This document shows positions 52,095-60,536 of a stretch of DNA of 64,000 nt, one piece after another (position 1 is the first letter of the stretch; each line of letters starts with the position of its first letter). The notes below the pieces were generated by a model, which saw only the letters and a program-made list of their open reading frames with translations, was not told where the DNA came from and did not search any database. The stretch spans positions 1 to 64,000 of the forward strand of contig NZ_JAGGPT010000002.1 of NCBI RefSeq assembly GCF_018613715.1, read 5' to 3'. This DNA is from Chryseobacterium sp. ISL-6 (GTDB lineage Bacteria; Bacteroidota; Bacteroidia; Flavobacteriales; Weeksellaceae). The position numbers and the translations under genes are program-made.

Positions 52095-52112
52095 ATTAGT
52101 GTAATAGAACTA

Positions 52113-54848
52113 TTATTGTATAATAAGTTTTAATGTAAATAGTTTTCTGGTGTGAACTTTCACAAAATACACTCCTTTTGGAAGGTTTTCATTCACTAAA
52201 GAGAAACGCTGATTATGTACGTTTTTAGATTCATACAATAAATCGCCTGTTGCGGATAATAATTCAATCTTATCAATTGGATAATCACTCTTAATAAATG
52301 TAGGTTCACCTGGTTTTGTAGGATTTGGATATAATACTACATTTTTTTCAGTGCTTTTTTGCACATCATCAGTTCCTAAAGTTGATGAAGTAACCTGAAA
52401 TTGCTTTCTGTTTGAAACTTCAGTATAAGAATCATTGGTAAACATAACCATATAATAATTTCCGGGAGTTGTAGGTAATGCTGCACCGCTTAATGTTTTT
52501 GTTCCCTGAGTTATTCCGTCAAAATAGGTATAGGAAACAAAGTTGTCGTCTGGTGTCTGAACACTCTGAGGATAGATTCCCAACCAATCTTTGATGATTC
52601 CCGGAGAATCGGTCCATGAAGCAGTAATATTTTCCCCTAAAGTATAAACAGGTTTATTGATCCATAATTCGGTGACAATATCTCCTACTTTAAAGAAAAC
52701 TTTCTCACCAATCGCGGTGTACCCATCTTCAAGGAAATACTGTGCAAAATAATATCCTTTTGGAAGTCCTGTAAAGTTAAGGCTTCCTGCAGCAGTTGTT
52801 ACATATTGATAAGTTGCTGAAGTATTAGTTCCCGGGCTTTGTCCCATTTTGTAAATCCCAATCCAGTCTTTTACTAAATTTGGTCCGTTCGTGAAGTTAA
52901 TTTTCACAGTTCCGCCTACAGGATAAGTATCTGCTGTTGCCTGTAATACTACTTTTGGTCCAACATAGAAATTTTTCCTCGGTGTAATTTCGGTATACCC
53001 ATCATTAGCAAAAAATCCAGCAAAATATTGCCCTTTTACAGCTAATCCATTATTGAAAGTCGCAGTTCCTGCAGTTTGACCATTGGTATAAAGGTATGTC
53101 TGAGAAGTTACAGTAGCAGGAACCTGCCCTTTTTTATAAATTCCGACCCAATCTGTTTGATTTCCAGGTCCACCAGTATAGGTAGCGATAATTGGAGTAT
53201 TTTGCAGGTATTCTGTGGCATTTAAAGTAAATGTAGGATTTGAAACTACACTTCCAGAAACTTGGAATTGTTTTACATCACTCCAGTCACTCCATTCTAA
53301 ATTTCTATCTCTGTAACGGGCTTTTACATAATAAATTCCATTAGAAATTGAATTGGCAGGGAAAGTAACTTTTGTAATATCCACTCCCGCATTAAGGTTC
53401 TTAGCCTTATCCGGTGTTCCATCTTTTCCAAACCAGTTTTCATAATCACGATAAAATTCTTTTTCAATAACAGAAAAATCTGCTGCTTTACTGATTAGAA
53501 ACTGTGTGGTATTTAAAAGTTCGCCATTAGGTGATGCAAAAGCACTTCCGTTTAGGGTTAGTGGTAATGTTATAGGACCTGAAAAAGTATTGGTGATACT
53601 TGGTTTTGTTGGTTTCGGCTGATTTTTATATCTGTGAAAAGAATCTACAAGTTCATTATATTTCTTAGTATAAACACCACCAATAGAATAGCATTCTACA
53701 TCTACTTTACCATTGGTTACATCTACTTCTACGATCTGATAGGTCCAGTCTGTTAGTGTTTTCTGAACATCATCAAAATCCTGTTCTGTAGACATTCCCC
53801 AATACTGATCCCAGGCAGTTCCACCTGAAATAATCTGATAATTCGGAGTATCTTTTAACTGTCCTCTGTGATACAAATGATGATGCGCTCCAACATGCAT
53901 TAAATATTTGCTTGATGAAGTTAAAAGAGGAACTGCATTGTTTCGCACCCATGTTGAAATATCACCTACATATTGTTCTGCCTGATAGGGTCTGTGACTT
54001 AGAGAAATAATCCAATCTATATTAGGGTCATTATTGGCTTCTGTTAAAATTTGTTGCAACCACGTTTGTTGTGCTGCACCCGTATGTTCAGAGCTTAAAC
54101 TTACAAATAATACATTTCCAGCTTGCTGAGCATAATAATTTTCATTTCCTGAGCTTATATTATTGTATTTAATTTCATCAATATAAAAGTGAGCATAGTA
54201 AGAATTCATCCCTAATGTTCCATATGTTTCATGATTTCCGACTGTTGTCTGAATAGGAAGGTATGGTGATAGTTTAATATTCTTTTTAAAATGAACATTC
54301 TCATAATGATCTAACGTCCCGACGTCTACCTGATCTCCTACCATAAAAGTAAGAGCCACATTATCTGAGGGATCTGAGTTCGCACCAAACTTTTGCTTTA
54401 ATTTTTTAAATGCATTTAAGGTAAGGGTATCATATCTTGGTTCTGCTTTGATCTGGTTATCTCCCATAATCAGGAAGCGTATTTTACCATCTGCAGTAGT
54501 AGCTTGTCCTGGTAAAGGAAGGGTTCTGAAATTATATATCGCAGATTCACTTGTACCCGTTTTTATTTTATAATAATACTTGGTATTAGGTTGCAGGCTG
54601 GTAATCTTAGCGGTGTGATAAAAATAATTGTTATTATAACCTGTATCTGAAAAAATATTGGTCGTTCCGGTTACGGTAACATTTAAATTTGTTGATGAAG
54701 TACCATAAAGCACTGTCGTTTCACTGTTCGATCCGGTTTTCCAATTGACGATCATTGAATTGGGTGTCGGATTTTGTAAATAGGGAAATAATGCCTGTCC
54801 AAATGCCATCTGGACGACAAAACAAAGAAGAAATAAACAAATTCTCAT
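52113..54848 (-). CDS. Secreted metallophosphoesterase (purple-acid-phosphatase-like) with T9SS sorting domain
   Basis: 911 aa with signal peptide. A purple-acid-phosphatase-like N-terminal fibronectin domain (MIVNWKTGSNSETTVLYGTS) is followed by a metallophosphoesterase core: GDNQIK, GDQVDVG, GNHETYG, LSHRPYQ and GAHHHLYH. Four further immunoglobulin/fibronectin-like repeats of about 85 residues (VGIYKKGQ, IGIYKMGQ, LGIYPQS) lead to a T9SS type A sorting domain at the C-terminus (VVLYPNPTKPGEP, LKLIIQ). Expected exported phosphatase or nuclease-type phosphodiesterase; substrate unknown. Confidence 0.9.
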   Translation of the reverse strand: MRICLFLLCFVVQMAFGQALFPYLQNPTPNSMIVNWKTGSNSETTVLYGTSSTNLNVTVTGTTNIFSDTGYNNNYFYHTAKITSLQPNTKYYYKIKTGTSESAIYNFRTLPLPGQATTADGKIRFLIMGDNQIKAEPRYDTLTLNAFKKLKQKFGANSDPSDNVALTFMVGDQVDVGTLDHYENVHFKKNIKLSPYLPIQTTVGNHETYGTLGMNSYYAHFYIDEIKYNNISSGNENYYAQQAGNVLFVSLSSEHTGAAQQTWLQQILTEANNDPNIDWIISLSHRPYQAEQYVGDISTWVRNNAVPLLTSSSKYLMHVGAHHHLYHRGQLKDTPNYQIISGGTAWDQYWGMSTEQDFDDVQKTLTDWTYQIVEVDVTNGKVDVECYSIGGVYTKKYNELVDSFHRYKNQPKPTKPSITNTFSGPITLPLTLNGSAFASPNGELLNTTQFLISKAADFSVIEKEFYRDYENWFGKDGTPDKAKNLNAGVDITKVTFPANSISNGIYYVKARYRDRNLEWSDWSDVKQFQVSGSVVSNPTFTLNATEYLQNTPIIATYTGGPGNQTDWVGIYKKGQVPATVTSQTYLYTNGQTAGTATFNNGLAVKGQYFAGFFANDGYTEITPRKNFYVGPKVVLQATADTYPVGGTVKINFTNGPNLVKDWIGIYKMGQSPGTNTSATYQYVTTAAGSLNFTGLPKGYYFAQYFLEDGYTAIGEKVFFKVGDIVTELWINKPVYTLGENITASWTDSPGIIKDWLGIYPQSVQTPDDNFVSYTYFDGITQGTKTLSGAALPTTPGNYYMVMFTNDSYTEVSNRKQFQVTSSTLGTDDVQKSTEKNVVLYPNPTKPGEPTFIKSDYPIDKIELLSATGDLLYESKNVHNQRFSLVNENLPKGVYFVKVHTRKLFTLKLIIQ

Positions 54849-55043
54849 AATGGATTAATTTTAGGTGGTGTTGAATGGGGTATTACTGTATTCCGATAAA
54901 TCTGAAAAGAAATATCCCGTTATTTTTACTTTTTTGCAAAAGTAGATTTCCTATGTAAACTCAGGCTCATGGGAAAGTAAACGCTGTGTTAAGTTTTAGA
55001 CCGGAAACCCACTGAAAATATCTTGTTTCATAATATAAAATTA

Positions 55044-55076
55044 TTTGGATTATATAAAAGTAATTTTGTACATTTG
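55044..55076 (+). promoter_or_regulatory. Promoter of rplS
   Basis: TTTG (55044-55047) and TACATTTG (55069-55076) fit the -33 and -7 boxes with 21-base spacing; an overlapping TAATTTTG lies at 55061. The ATG at 55147 leaves a leader of about 65 bases. Confidence 0.6.
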
Positions 55077-55146
55077 CAACCTGTTATTCAACCTCTGACG
55101 AAAAACGTGTAAGTTGCTTAGCCTTAACATTATATTATCATTAATA

Positions 55147-55503
55147 ATGGATTTATTAAAGTACGTACAAGAGAAGTACATTGCAAAAAAAGAATTCCCG
55201 GAATTCAAAGCAGGTGATACAATTACAGTGTATTACGAAATTAAAGAAGGACAAAAAACAAGAACTCAGTTCTTCAAAGGAACAGTTATCCAATTAAGAG
55301 GTACAGGTTCTACAAAAACTTTCACTATCAGAAAAATGAGTGGTGATGTAGGTGTAGAAAGAGTATTTCCTATCAATATGCCAGCTCTTCAAAAAATTGA
55401 AGTTGACAGAAAAGGTAGAGTTAGAAGATCTAGAATTTATTACTTCAGAGATCTTAGAGGTAAGAAAGCTAGAATCAAAGACGCTGCTTACAAAAAGAAA
55501 TAA
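55147..55503 (+). CDS. rplS: 50S ribosomal protein L19
   Basis: 118 aa. MDLLKYVQEKYIAKKEFPEFKAGDTITVYYEIKEGQKTRTQFFKGTVIQLRGTG and the RVFPINMPALQKIEVDRKGRVRRSRIYY block are diagnostic of bacterial L19, at the 30S-50S interface. The ATG at 55147 is the right start; an upstream in-frame TTG (55114) would add a non-conserved extension. Confidence 0.97.
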   Translation: MDLLKYVQEKYIAKKEFPEFKAGDTITVYYEIKEGQKTRTQFFKGTVIQLRGTGSTKTFTIRKMSGDVGVERVFPINMPALQKIEVDRKGRVRRSRIYYFRDLRGKKARIKDAAYKKK

Positions 55504-55522
55504 TTCAGACAACAATACATAC

Positions 55523-55558
55523 AAAAAGAGGCTTTCTAAATTTAGAAAGCCTCTTTTT
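55523..55558. terminator. Terminator after rplS
   Basis: A perfect palindrome of 36 bases with arms AAAAAGAGGCTTTCTAAA and its complement, ending in a T-run on both strands. Confidence 0.85.
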
Positions 55559-55633
55559 ATTTATTCATATCTTTAAAAAATGTAAGATTTAGAAATAATG
55601 ACTGTTAAATTCGAAACAACCTTATTTTTATTC

Positions 55634-56629
55634 TCATTTAATAAAGTTATACAAAGCATCAAAAAACTTTGGATACACTTCAATATGAGGAAGGTGTCCT
55701 ACATTATCAAGTTCAACCAATTTTGATCCTATAATTTCACGTTGGGTTTTCTTTCCTAATTCCTGATACTGTCCCATTTTTGCCTGAACTTCTTTGGGAG
55801 CTCTGTCCTTTCCTATTGCCGTTCGATCTCTTGTTCCTATAATTAATAGCGTGGGCACTTTAATATTTTTAAATTCATATACTACGGGTTGGTTGAATAC
55901 AATATCGGTGGTTAATGCTGCATTCCATGCGACTGAAGGATAATCTTTACTTAATGTCCAGCCTGCTAACAGATCCAGCCATTTATCATATTCAGGTTTC
56001 CATTGGTTATCGTAATAAAACTTCAACTGATAGTCTTTATAGCTTTGATAAGTATTTTTCAATTCAGACTGGTAAGCTGCATCGATTGTCTGATATTTTG
56101 CCAAAACTTTATAATCCTCAAGACCTATAGGATTTTCAAGAATTAACTTCTCTACTACTTCAGGATACATCAGTGTAAATCTCGTTGCAACCATTCCACC
56201 CATAGAATGCCCCAGAACAATTAGTTTATTAATCTTAAGTCCATCCAAAATAGCCTTTGTATTGACAGCGAGCTGTGCAAAAGAAAACTGATAACTTTTG
56301 GGCTTTGAAGATTTTCCAAATCCGATCTGGTCAGGAATAATTATTCTAAACCCTTTATCTGAAAGATCTTTTGCAGTCTGTTCCCAATAAGCTCCATTAA
56401 AATTTTTCCCATGAAGAAGCATAATGATCTTTCCATTGGGATTTTTTGGCTGTACATCCATATAAGCCATTTTCAAATTCTGATTCTGAGAATTCAAATC
56501 AACAAAATGAACTTCATAGGGATACTGATAATTAGTAAGCATTCCATCCAAGGGCTTCAACTGGGAAAATACTAAAGTTGGTGCTATCAAAAACAGCATA
56601 AGCGTGATTACATTTTTAAAATACATCAT
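55634..56629 (-). CDS. Secreted alpha/beta hydrolase
   Basis: 331 aa with signal peptide (LMLFLIAPTLVFSQ). Alpha/beta-hydrolase fold: oxyanion-side LLHGKNFNGAYW, IIPDQIGFGKSSKP, nucleophile elbow GHSMGG near residue 140, and late Asp/His (IIGTRDRTAIGKD, VGHLPHIE). Related to haloalkane/epoxide-hydrolase-like esterases; substrate unknown. Confidence 0.9.
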   Translation of the reverse strand: MMYFKNVITLMLFLIAPTLVFSQLKPLDGMLTNYQYPYEVHFVDLNSQNQNLKMAYMDVQPKNPNGKIIMLLHGKNFNGAYWEQTAKDLSDKGFRIIIPDQIGFGKSSKPKSYQFSFAQLAVNTKAILDGLKINKLIVLGHSMGGMVATRFTLMYPEVVEKLILENPIGLEDYKVLAKYQTIDAAYQSELKNTYQSYKDYQLKFYYDNQWKPEYDKWLDLLAGWTLSKDYPSVAWNAALTTDIVFNQPVVYEFKNIKVPTLLIIGTRDRTAIGKDRAPKEVQAKMGQYQELGKKTQREIIGSKLVELDNVGHLPHIEVYPKFFDALYNFIK

Positions 56630-56654
56630 GAAATCTTATTTGTGTATTAAAATT

Positions 56655-56686
56655 AAAAAAACCGTTCCAAAAGAAACGGTTTTTTA
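56655..56686. terminator. Terminator between EamA and hydrolase genes
   Basis: AAAAAAACCGTT and AACGGTTTTTT arms around CCAAAAGA. Confidence 0.7.
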
Positions 56687-56708
56687 TTTTTTTATTTTAA
56701 TTATAAGC

Positions 56709-57713
56709 TTAAGATAATTGTTCAGCCACTTTCAATTCCTTTTTGGCTGGTAAATTCATCAAGACAATAGCAAAAAGAATGAGTGCAATTCCTGCCCACT
56801 GAACCAAAATTACTTTTTCACCCAATAAAACATAAGCCATGGTTACGGATACCGGAAGCTCTAATGAAGAAATAATACTTCCCAATCCCAATCCTGTATT
56901 CGGAAATCCCATATTAAATAAAATAGGTGGAATAATAGTTCCAAACACGGCAAGAATAAATCCGTAGGTCCAAAATATAGAATAGTCAAATGAATGGATA
57001 TGTTGCGTGTTTTCAGTGAAGTTTAAATAAACTGATCTTAATCCATCAAAATAAAGTGGCCCAATCTGAGCAAAGAATAAAAATGCCAGAACCACAATAG
57101 AACCTCCCGTAAGCATAATCATACTTTTTCTGAGAACAGGTAAATGAGTCGCCAGCGTATTTGATGTAAACATCGTTAATGTATATGATGAGGCTGCCAT
57201 TAATCCCCAAAAGACACCATGCCAGTCTAGCTCTATATCAACATTGATAAGATTGGTTGCTAATACGGTTCCCAATAGAACAATGATTGTAGCTATTATT
57301 TTTCTTGCATTAGGAAATTTTTTGGTCAAAAAACTTTCTACAACAACACTGAACCATACAGACTGCATAAGTAATACAATGGCTATTGAAACATTGATAT
57401 ACTGAACTGCGATATAGTAAAATAAACTTGTACAACCTAAAGATGTACCCGCTACCAAAAGCATTTTAACCTCTTTACGGGTAGGCGATGGTAATTTTGA
57501 TTTTGAGGTGACAGTCTGGATGAAATTGAGCATTAAAAGCCCGATCAATCCTAACATAAACTGAGATGTAGTAACCTCAGATGTAGTGTATCCTTCCTGA
57601 TAAGACATTTTAACAAATGTGGCCAACATACCGTATACACTTGCTCCAATACCGACAAATAACACTCCTTTCAATAAATTTTTCTTCTTCATAATCTTTT
57701 TAACAGCCGGCAA
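56709..57713 (-). CDS. EamA/DMT-family transporter
   Basis: 334 aa with ten membrane segments in two EamA repeats (FVGIGASVYGMLATFVK at the start; the second repeat ends VSVTMAYVLLGEKVILVQWAGIALILFAIVLMN). Drug/metabolite exporter type; substrate unknown. ATG at 57713 gives a short basic start (MPAVKKIMKKKNLLKG), and M8 is an alternative start. Confidence 0.9.
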   Translation of the reverse strand: MPAVKKIMKKKNLLKGVLFVGIGASVYGMLATFVKMSYQEGYTTSEVTTSQFMLGLIGLLMLNFIQTVTSKSKLPSPTRKEVKMLLVAGTSLGCTSLFYYIAVQYINVSIAIVLLMQSVWFSVVVESFLTKKFPNARKIIATIIVLLGTVLATNLINVDIELDWHGVFWGLMAASSYTLTMFTSNTLATHLPVLRKSMIMLTGGSIVVLAFLFFAQIGPLYFDGLRSVYLNFTENTQHIHSFDYSIFWTYGFILAVFGTIIPPILFNMGFPNTGLGLGSIISSLELPVSVTMAYVLLGEKVILVQWAGIALILFAIVLMNLPAKKELKVAEQLS

Positions 57714-57770
57714 AGTTACAATATAATAATTTAATTCACCTTAAGGTAATAGCTCATATAGATAAATAAA

Positions 57771-57796
57771 ATCACCCCAAGCAAGCCTGGGGTGAT
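57771..57796. terminator. Terminator of the first M36 gene
   Basis: ATCACCCCA and TGGGGTGAT arms around AGCAAGCC; T-rich on the minus strand after the stem. Confidence 0.7.
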
Positions 57797-57818
57797 ATAA
57801 AAAAAATAATAAAATAGT

Positions 57819-60428
57819 CTATTTTTTAACGATCACTTTAGAAACAGCATCAAAGCCAAGGCCTTTTACTTTTACCATATAAGTTCCATTGATCATTCTG
57901 TCGGTTGAAATTGCTTTCTTAGCTTCCGGAGAAATTTTATCCTCAGAAGAAATTAATTTCCCTGACATATCATAAATCTCAACACTGAATTTACCCATTG
58001 TTTTGCTTGGGAAATTGATATAGAATTCATTTTTAGCAGGATTAGGATAGATAGAAATCGTGTTGTTTTTTACAGATTTCACCTCATCAGTCGCCAGTAA
58101 AGGACATTCGTCAGGAACAATAAAGCTTTCCACCTGATCATTGATATTAGTCATAGATCCCGCTTGTGCACCTACTCCAAGACCTCTTTTTGCAAAGACT
58201 CTCCAGATCATACATTTATCTTCTCCTGCTGTAGTAGCTTGTTCCGCCGCCAATATTGCATTTCTTCCATCGATAAACGTTGGATTACATGCCTGAAGTT
58301 TTAGAGCATTGGTAACTAACTGTAATACTCTGGAACTACCGTTGGTAGCATTTGCTGTAACATCTGACGAGTAACCATATTTAGCAACATATTGCCAGTG
58401 AAGATCCCAAAGCATTGTTGCCCATACAAATCCTATCGAATGTACATCAGGAACAATAATCCCATTTTGATTAGTATATTCCATACCGTTAGTATCTCCA
58501 TATGTAAAGTCATTGATGGAGAAATCAGGAGAATATTTTGCAGGACGTATCCCTTCTCCGTTTGTAGGTTCTCCTGCAGCATATGTTGCCATTCCTCTTG
58601 GTACTAAGGCATTATCTCCTGGTTTATTTGTTAACATTAAAGCAAAGAAATCGGACCAACCTTCTCCCATCTGTTCTTTATCTGCCGAAGAACTCAAGCA
58701 TCCATATCCGGTACCCGTTAATCGGTTAGAAATTCCGTGACCATATTCATGGGTTACAATTCCATTATCAAAGCTACCATCTGGAATTACAGTTGTTACC
58801 GGATCATTTTTCAAAGTTACATTTACAGTTGCCGGAGCAGAAAGCTGGCTCTTAATGTATTCTCCCTCTGTATTTGTAATTAATACTGATGGAATAGTAA
58901 CAGTAGCATCAGTTCCGGACATATTTCCTATAATATCTCCATTTGCTGCTCCATTATAAATAATAGCAGCTGTTGCTCCTGCAGTTTGCAAATTCTTCGT
59001 TTTAACTACAAAAGAACAGGTTCCACGCTCAACTAAACCTATTTTCCCTGTAAGCGAACCTGCTGGTAATGCAGTACATCCATCCAATACAGATGATAAT
59101 TGTACATTTCCAGTAACTCCGGCAGCATTTAATACAGAACCATATTGAGCAACTCCCACAGCTGGTTGACGAGGCACTGCAGTCCCTGGAGCATTATAAA
59201 AGAAAAGTCTGTTGGTGGCTGACCAAAGATACATCTGCATCACTGGATTATAATTATCCGGCGGGCTTGAAAAATTGGCATTATTGGTACCTCCACCATC
59301 TTGAGCTTCTGCAAAAACAGAATCATCATCCAATCCACCTAGTCCAAAATTATTTTGTTGGAAATTTTTTGCAGATTCTGTAAATCCAAATTTATAGAAG
59401 ACGTCATGCACTCTGTTACTAATGTAGAATAAATTAGTAATAGCTGCACTTTGATTATTAGCTGGAGTACCATTTAAATTAAATGGGAAGTTGAAATTTC
59501 TTGATGCTCCTCCATCAGGAGAAAATCCTGGTGTATTTGTGTGAGCAGTATCTTCATATGCATACACATTATTACCTCTGGTGTTGGTATAATGTGTTGT
59601 ACCATCCGAATGCCATCCTTCTGGTGAAGAAGTTAAAATCCAAGGATTGGATACCACTGATCTTGGTCCGAAGGTAGGAGCTTCCAGTGGTGTTGCAAAT
59701 ATATTATAACTGGCAGGATCAGCCACTAAAACAAAATTTTGCTGAGTATTATTCTCAGGACCAACCCATTGATTAATACTATTAATATCTAATGCATCGG
59801 AGGCGTAAGAATCGGGTTTAAAATTACAAGATAATGTTAAATTATTCTTTTCAATAATACCCCCGTTATGAGCATCTATTAAAATATTCCAGTAATTTGA
59901 GGATTTCGGTTCTCTTACAATATATTCATAAGCCAAACGTAAATCTCCATTTACATCATTGGCATATACCAATCGTTGTTTTGCTGTCTTTACATTATTT
60001 GGGCTTTTCTCAAAAAAACCTTGAATAGAAAATGAAGAGATCTCAGGATTTCCAAGTTCACCAGCTATTTTTTCAAGAGCAGCAGACTTTGTGATTTGAG
60101 CAGAGCTGGAAGAAGACTGAGTGTAGTTTTTTACAAAATTATCAGTATAATAAACAATCTTATTATCCTTGATAAGTGCTGTTCCTACAGAACTATATAC
60201 AGGAATTCCATTGTAAGTTTGTTGAAACTTAACAACATCCCCATTTAATGATCTTGAAGTATCTGTATTATCAATAATAAAATTGGTAAGATCAGATTTT
60301 TTATACTCCCTGATCTTATTTTGAGAAATATAATCTTTGATAAGTTGTGTATTCTCTTGCGAAAATAACTGTAATGATGGAATAACTGCAAATGCAGCGA
60401 CCATAAGAGGTAGTCTTATTTTTTTCAT
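57819..60428 (-). CDS. M36 fungalysin-type metalloprotease with PA and T9SS sorting domains (copy 1)
   Basis: 869 aa. Signal peptide; FTP/PepSY-like propeptide (VVKFQQTYNGIPVYSSVGT); M36 catalytic domain with HEYGHG near residue 562, the downstream GEGWSDFFALML and AEDGGG-type motif (AEAQDGGGTNNANF); an inserted PA domain (KIGLVERGTCSFVVKTKNLQ); a C-terminal T9SS type A sorting domain (ISIYPNPAKNEFYINF). Extracellular protease. A tandem paralogue lies just upstream. The C-terminal sorting domains of both are almost identical. Confidence 0.94.
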   Translation of the reverse strand: MKKIRLPLMVAAFAVIPSLQLFSQENTQLIKDYISQNKIREYKKSDLTNFIIDNTDTSRSLNGDVVKFQQTYNGIPVYSSVGTALIKDNKIVYYTDNFVKNYTQSSSSSAQITKSAALEKIAGELGNPEISSFSIQGFFEKSPNNVKTAKQRLVYANDVNGDLRLAYEYIVREPKSSNYWNILIDAHNGGIIEKNNLTLSCNFKPDSYASDALDINSINQWVGPENNTQQNFVLVADPASYNIFATPLEAPTFGPRSVVSNPWILTSSPEGWHSDGTTHYTNTRGNNVYAYEDTAHTNTPGFSPDGGASRNFNFPFNLNGTPANNQSAAITNLFYISNRVHDVFYKFGFTESAKNFQQNNFGLGGLDDDSVFAEAQDGGGTNNANFSSPPDNYNPVMQMYLWSATNRLFFYNAPGTAVPRQPAVGVAQYGSVLNAAGVTGNVQLSSVLDGCTALPAGSLTGKIGLVERGTCSFVVKTKNLQTAGATAAIIYNGAANGDIIGNMSGTDATVTIPSVLITNTEGEYIKSQLSAPATVNVTLKNDPVTTVIPDGSFDNGIVTHEYGHGISNRLTGTGYGCLSSSADKEQMGEGWSDFFALMLTNKPGDNALVPRGMATYAAGEPTNGEGIRPAKYSPDFSINDFTYGDTNGMEYTNQNGIIVPDVHSIGFVWATMLWDLHWQYVAKYGYSSDVTANATNGSSRVLQLVTNALKLQACNPTFIDGRNAILAAEQATTAGEDKCMIWRVFAKRGLGVGAQAGSMTNINDQVESFIVPDECPLLATDEVKSVKNNTISIYPNPAKNEFYINFPSKTMGKFSVEIYDMSGKLISSEDKISPEAKKAISTDRMINGTYMVKVKGLGFDAVSKVIVKK

Positions 60429-60471
60429 GTATACTTAATAAAATTTAGATTCTATTTATGATTATTAAAAT

Positions 60472-60509
60472 AAATAAAGTAACCGCTTTACTAGGCGATT
60501 ACTTTATTT
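60472..60509. terminator. Hairpin between the two M36 genes
   Basis: AAATAAAGTAA and TTACTTTATTT arms, with a partly paired inner segment, downstream of the second M36 gene on the minus strand. Confidence 0.6.
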
Positions 60510-60536
60510 TCATTTATTTATCATTAACTATAATAG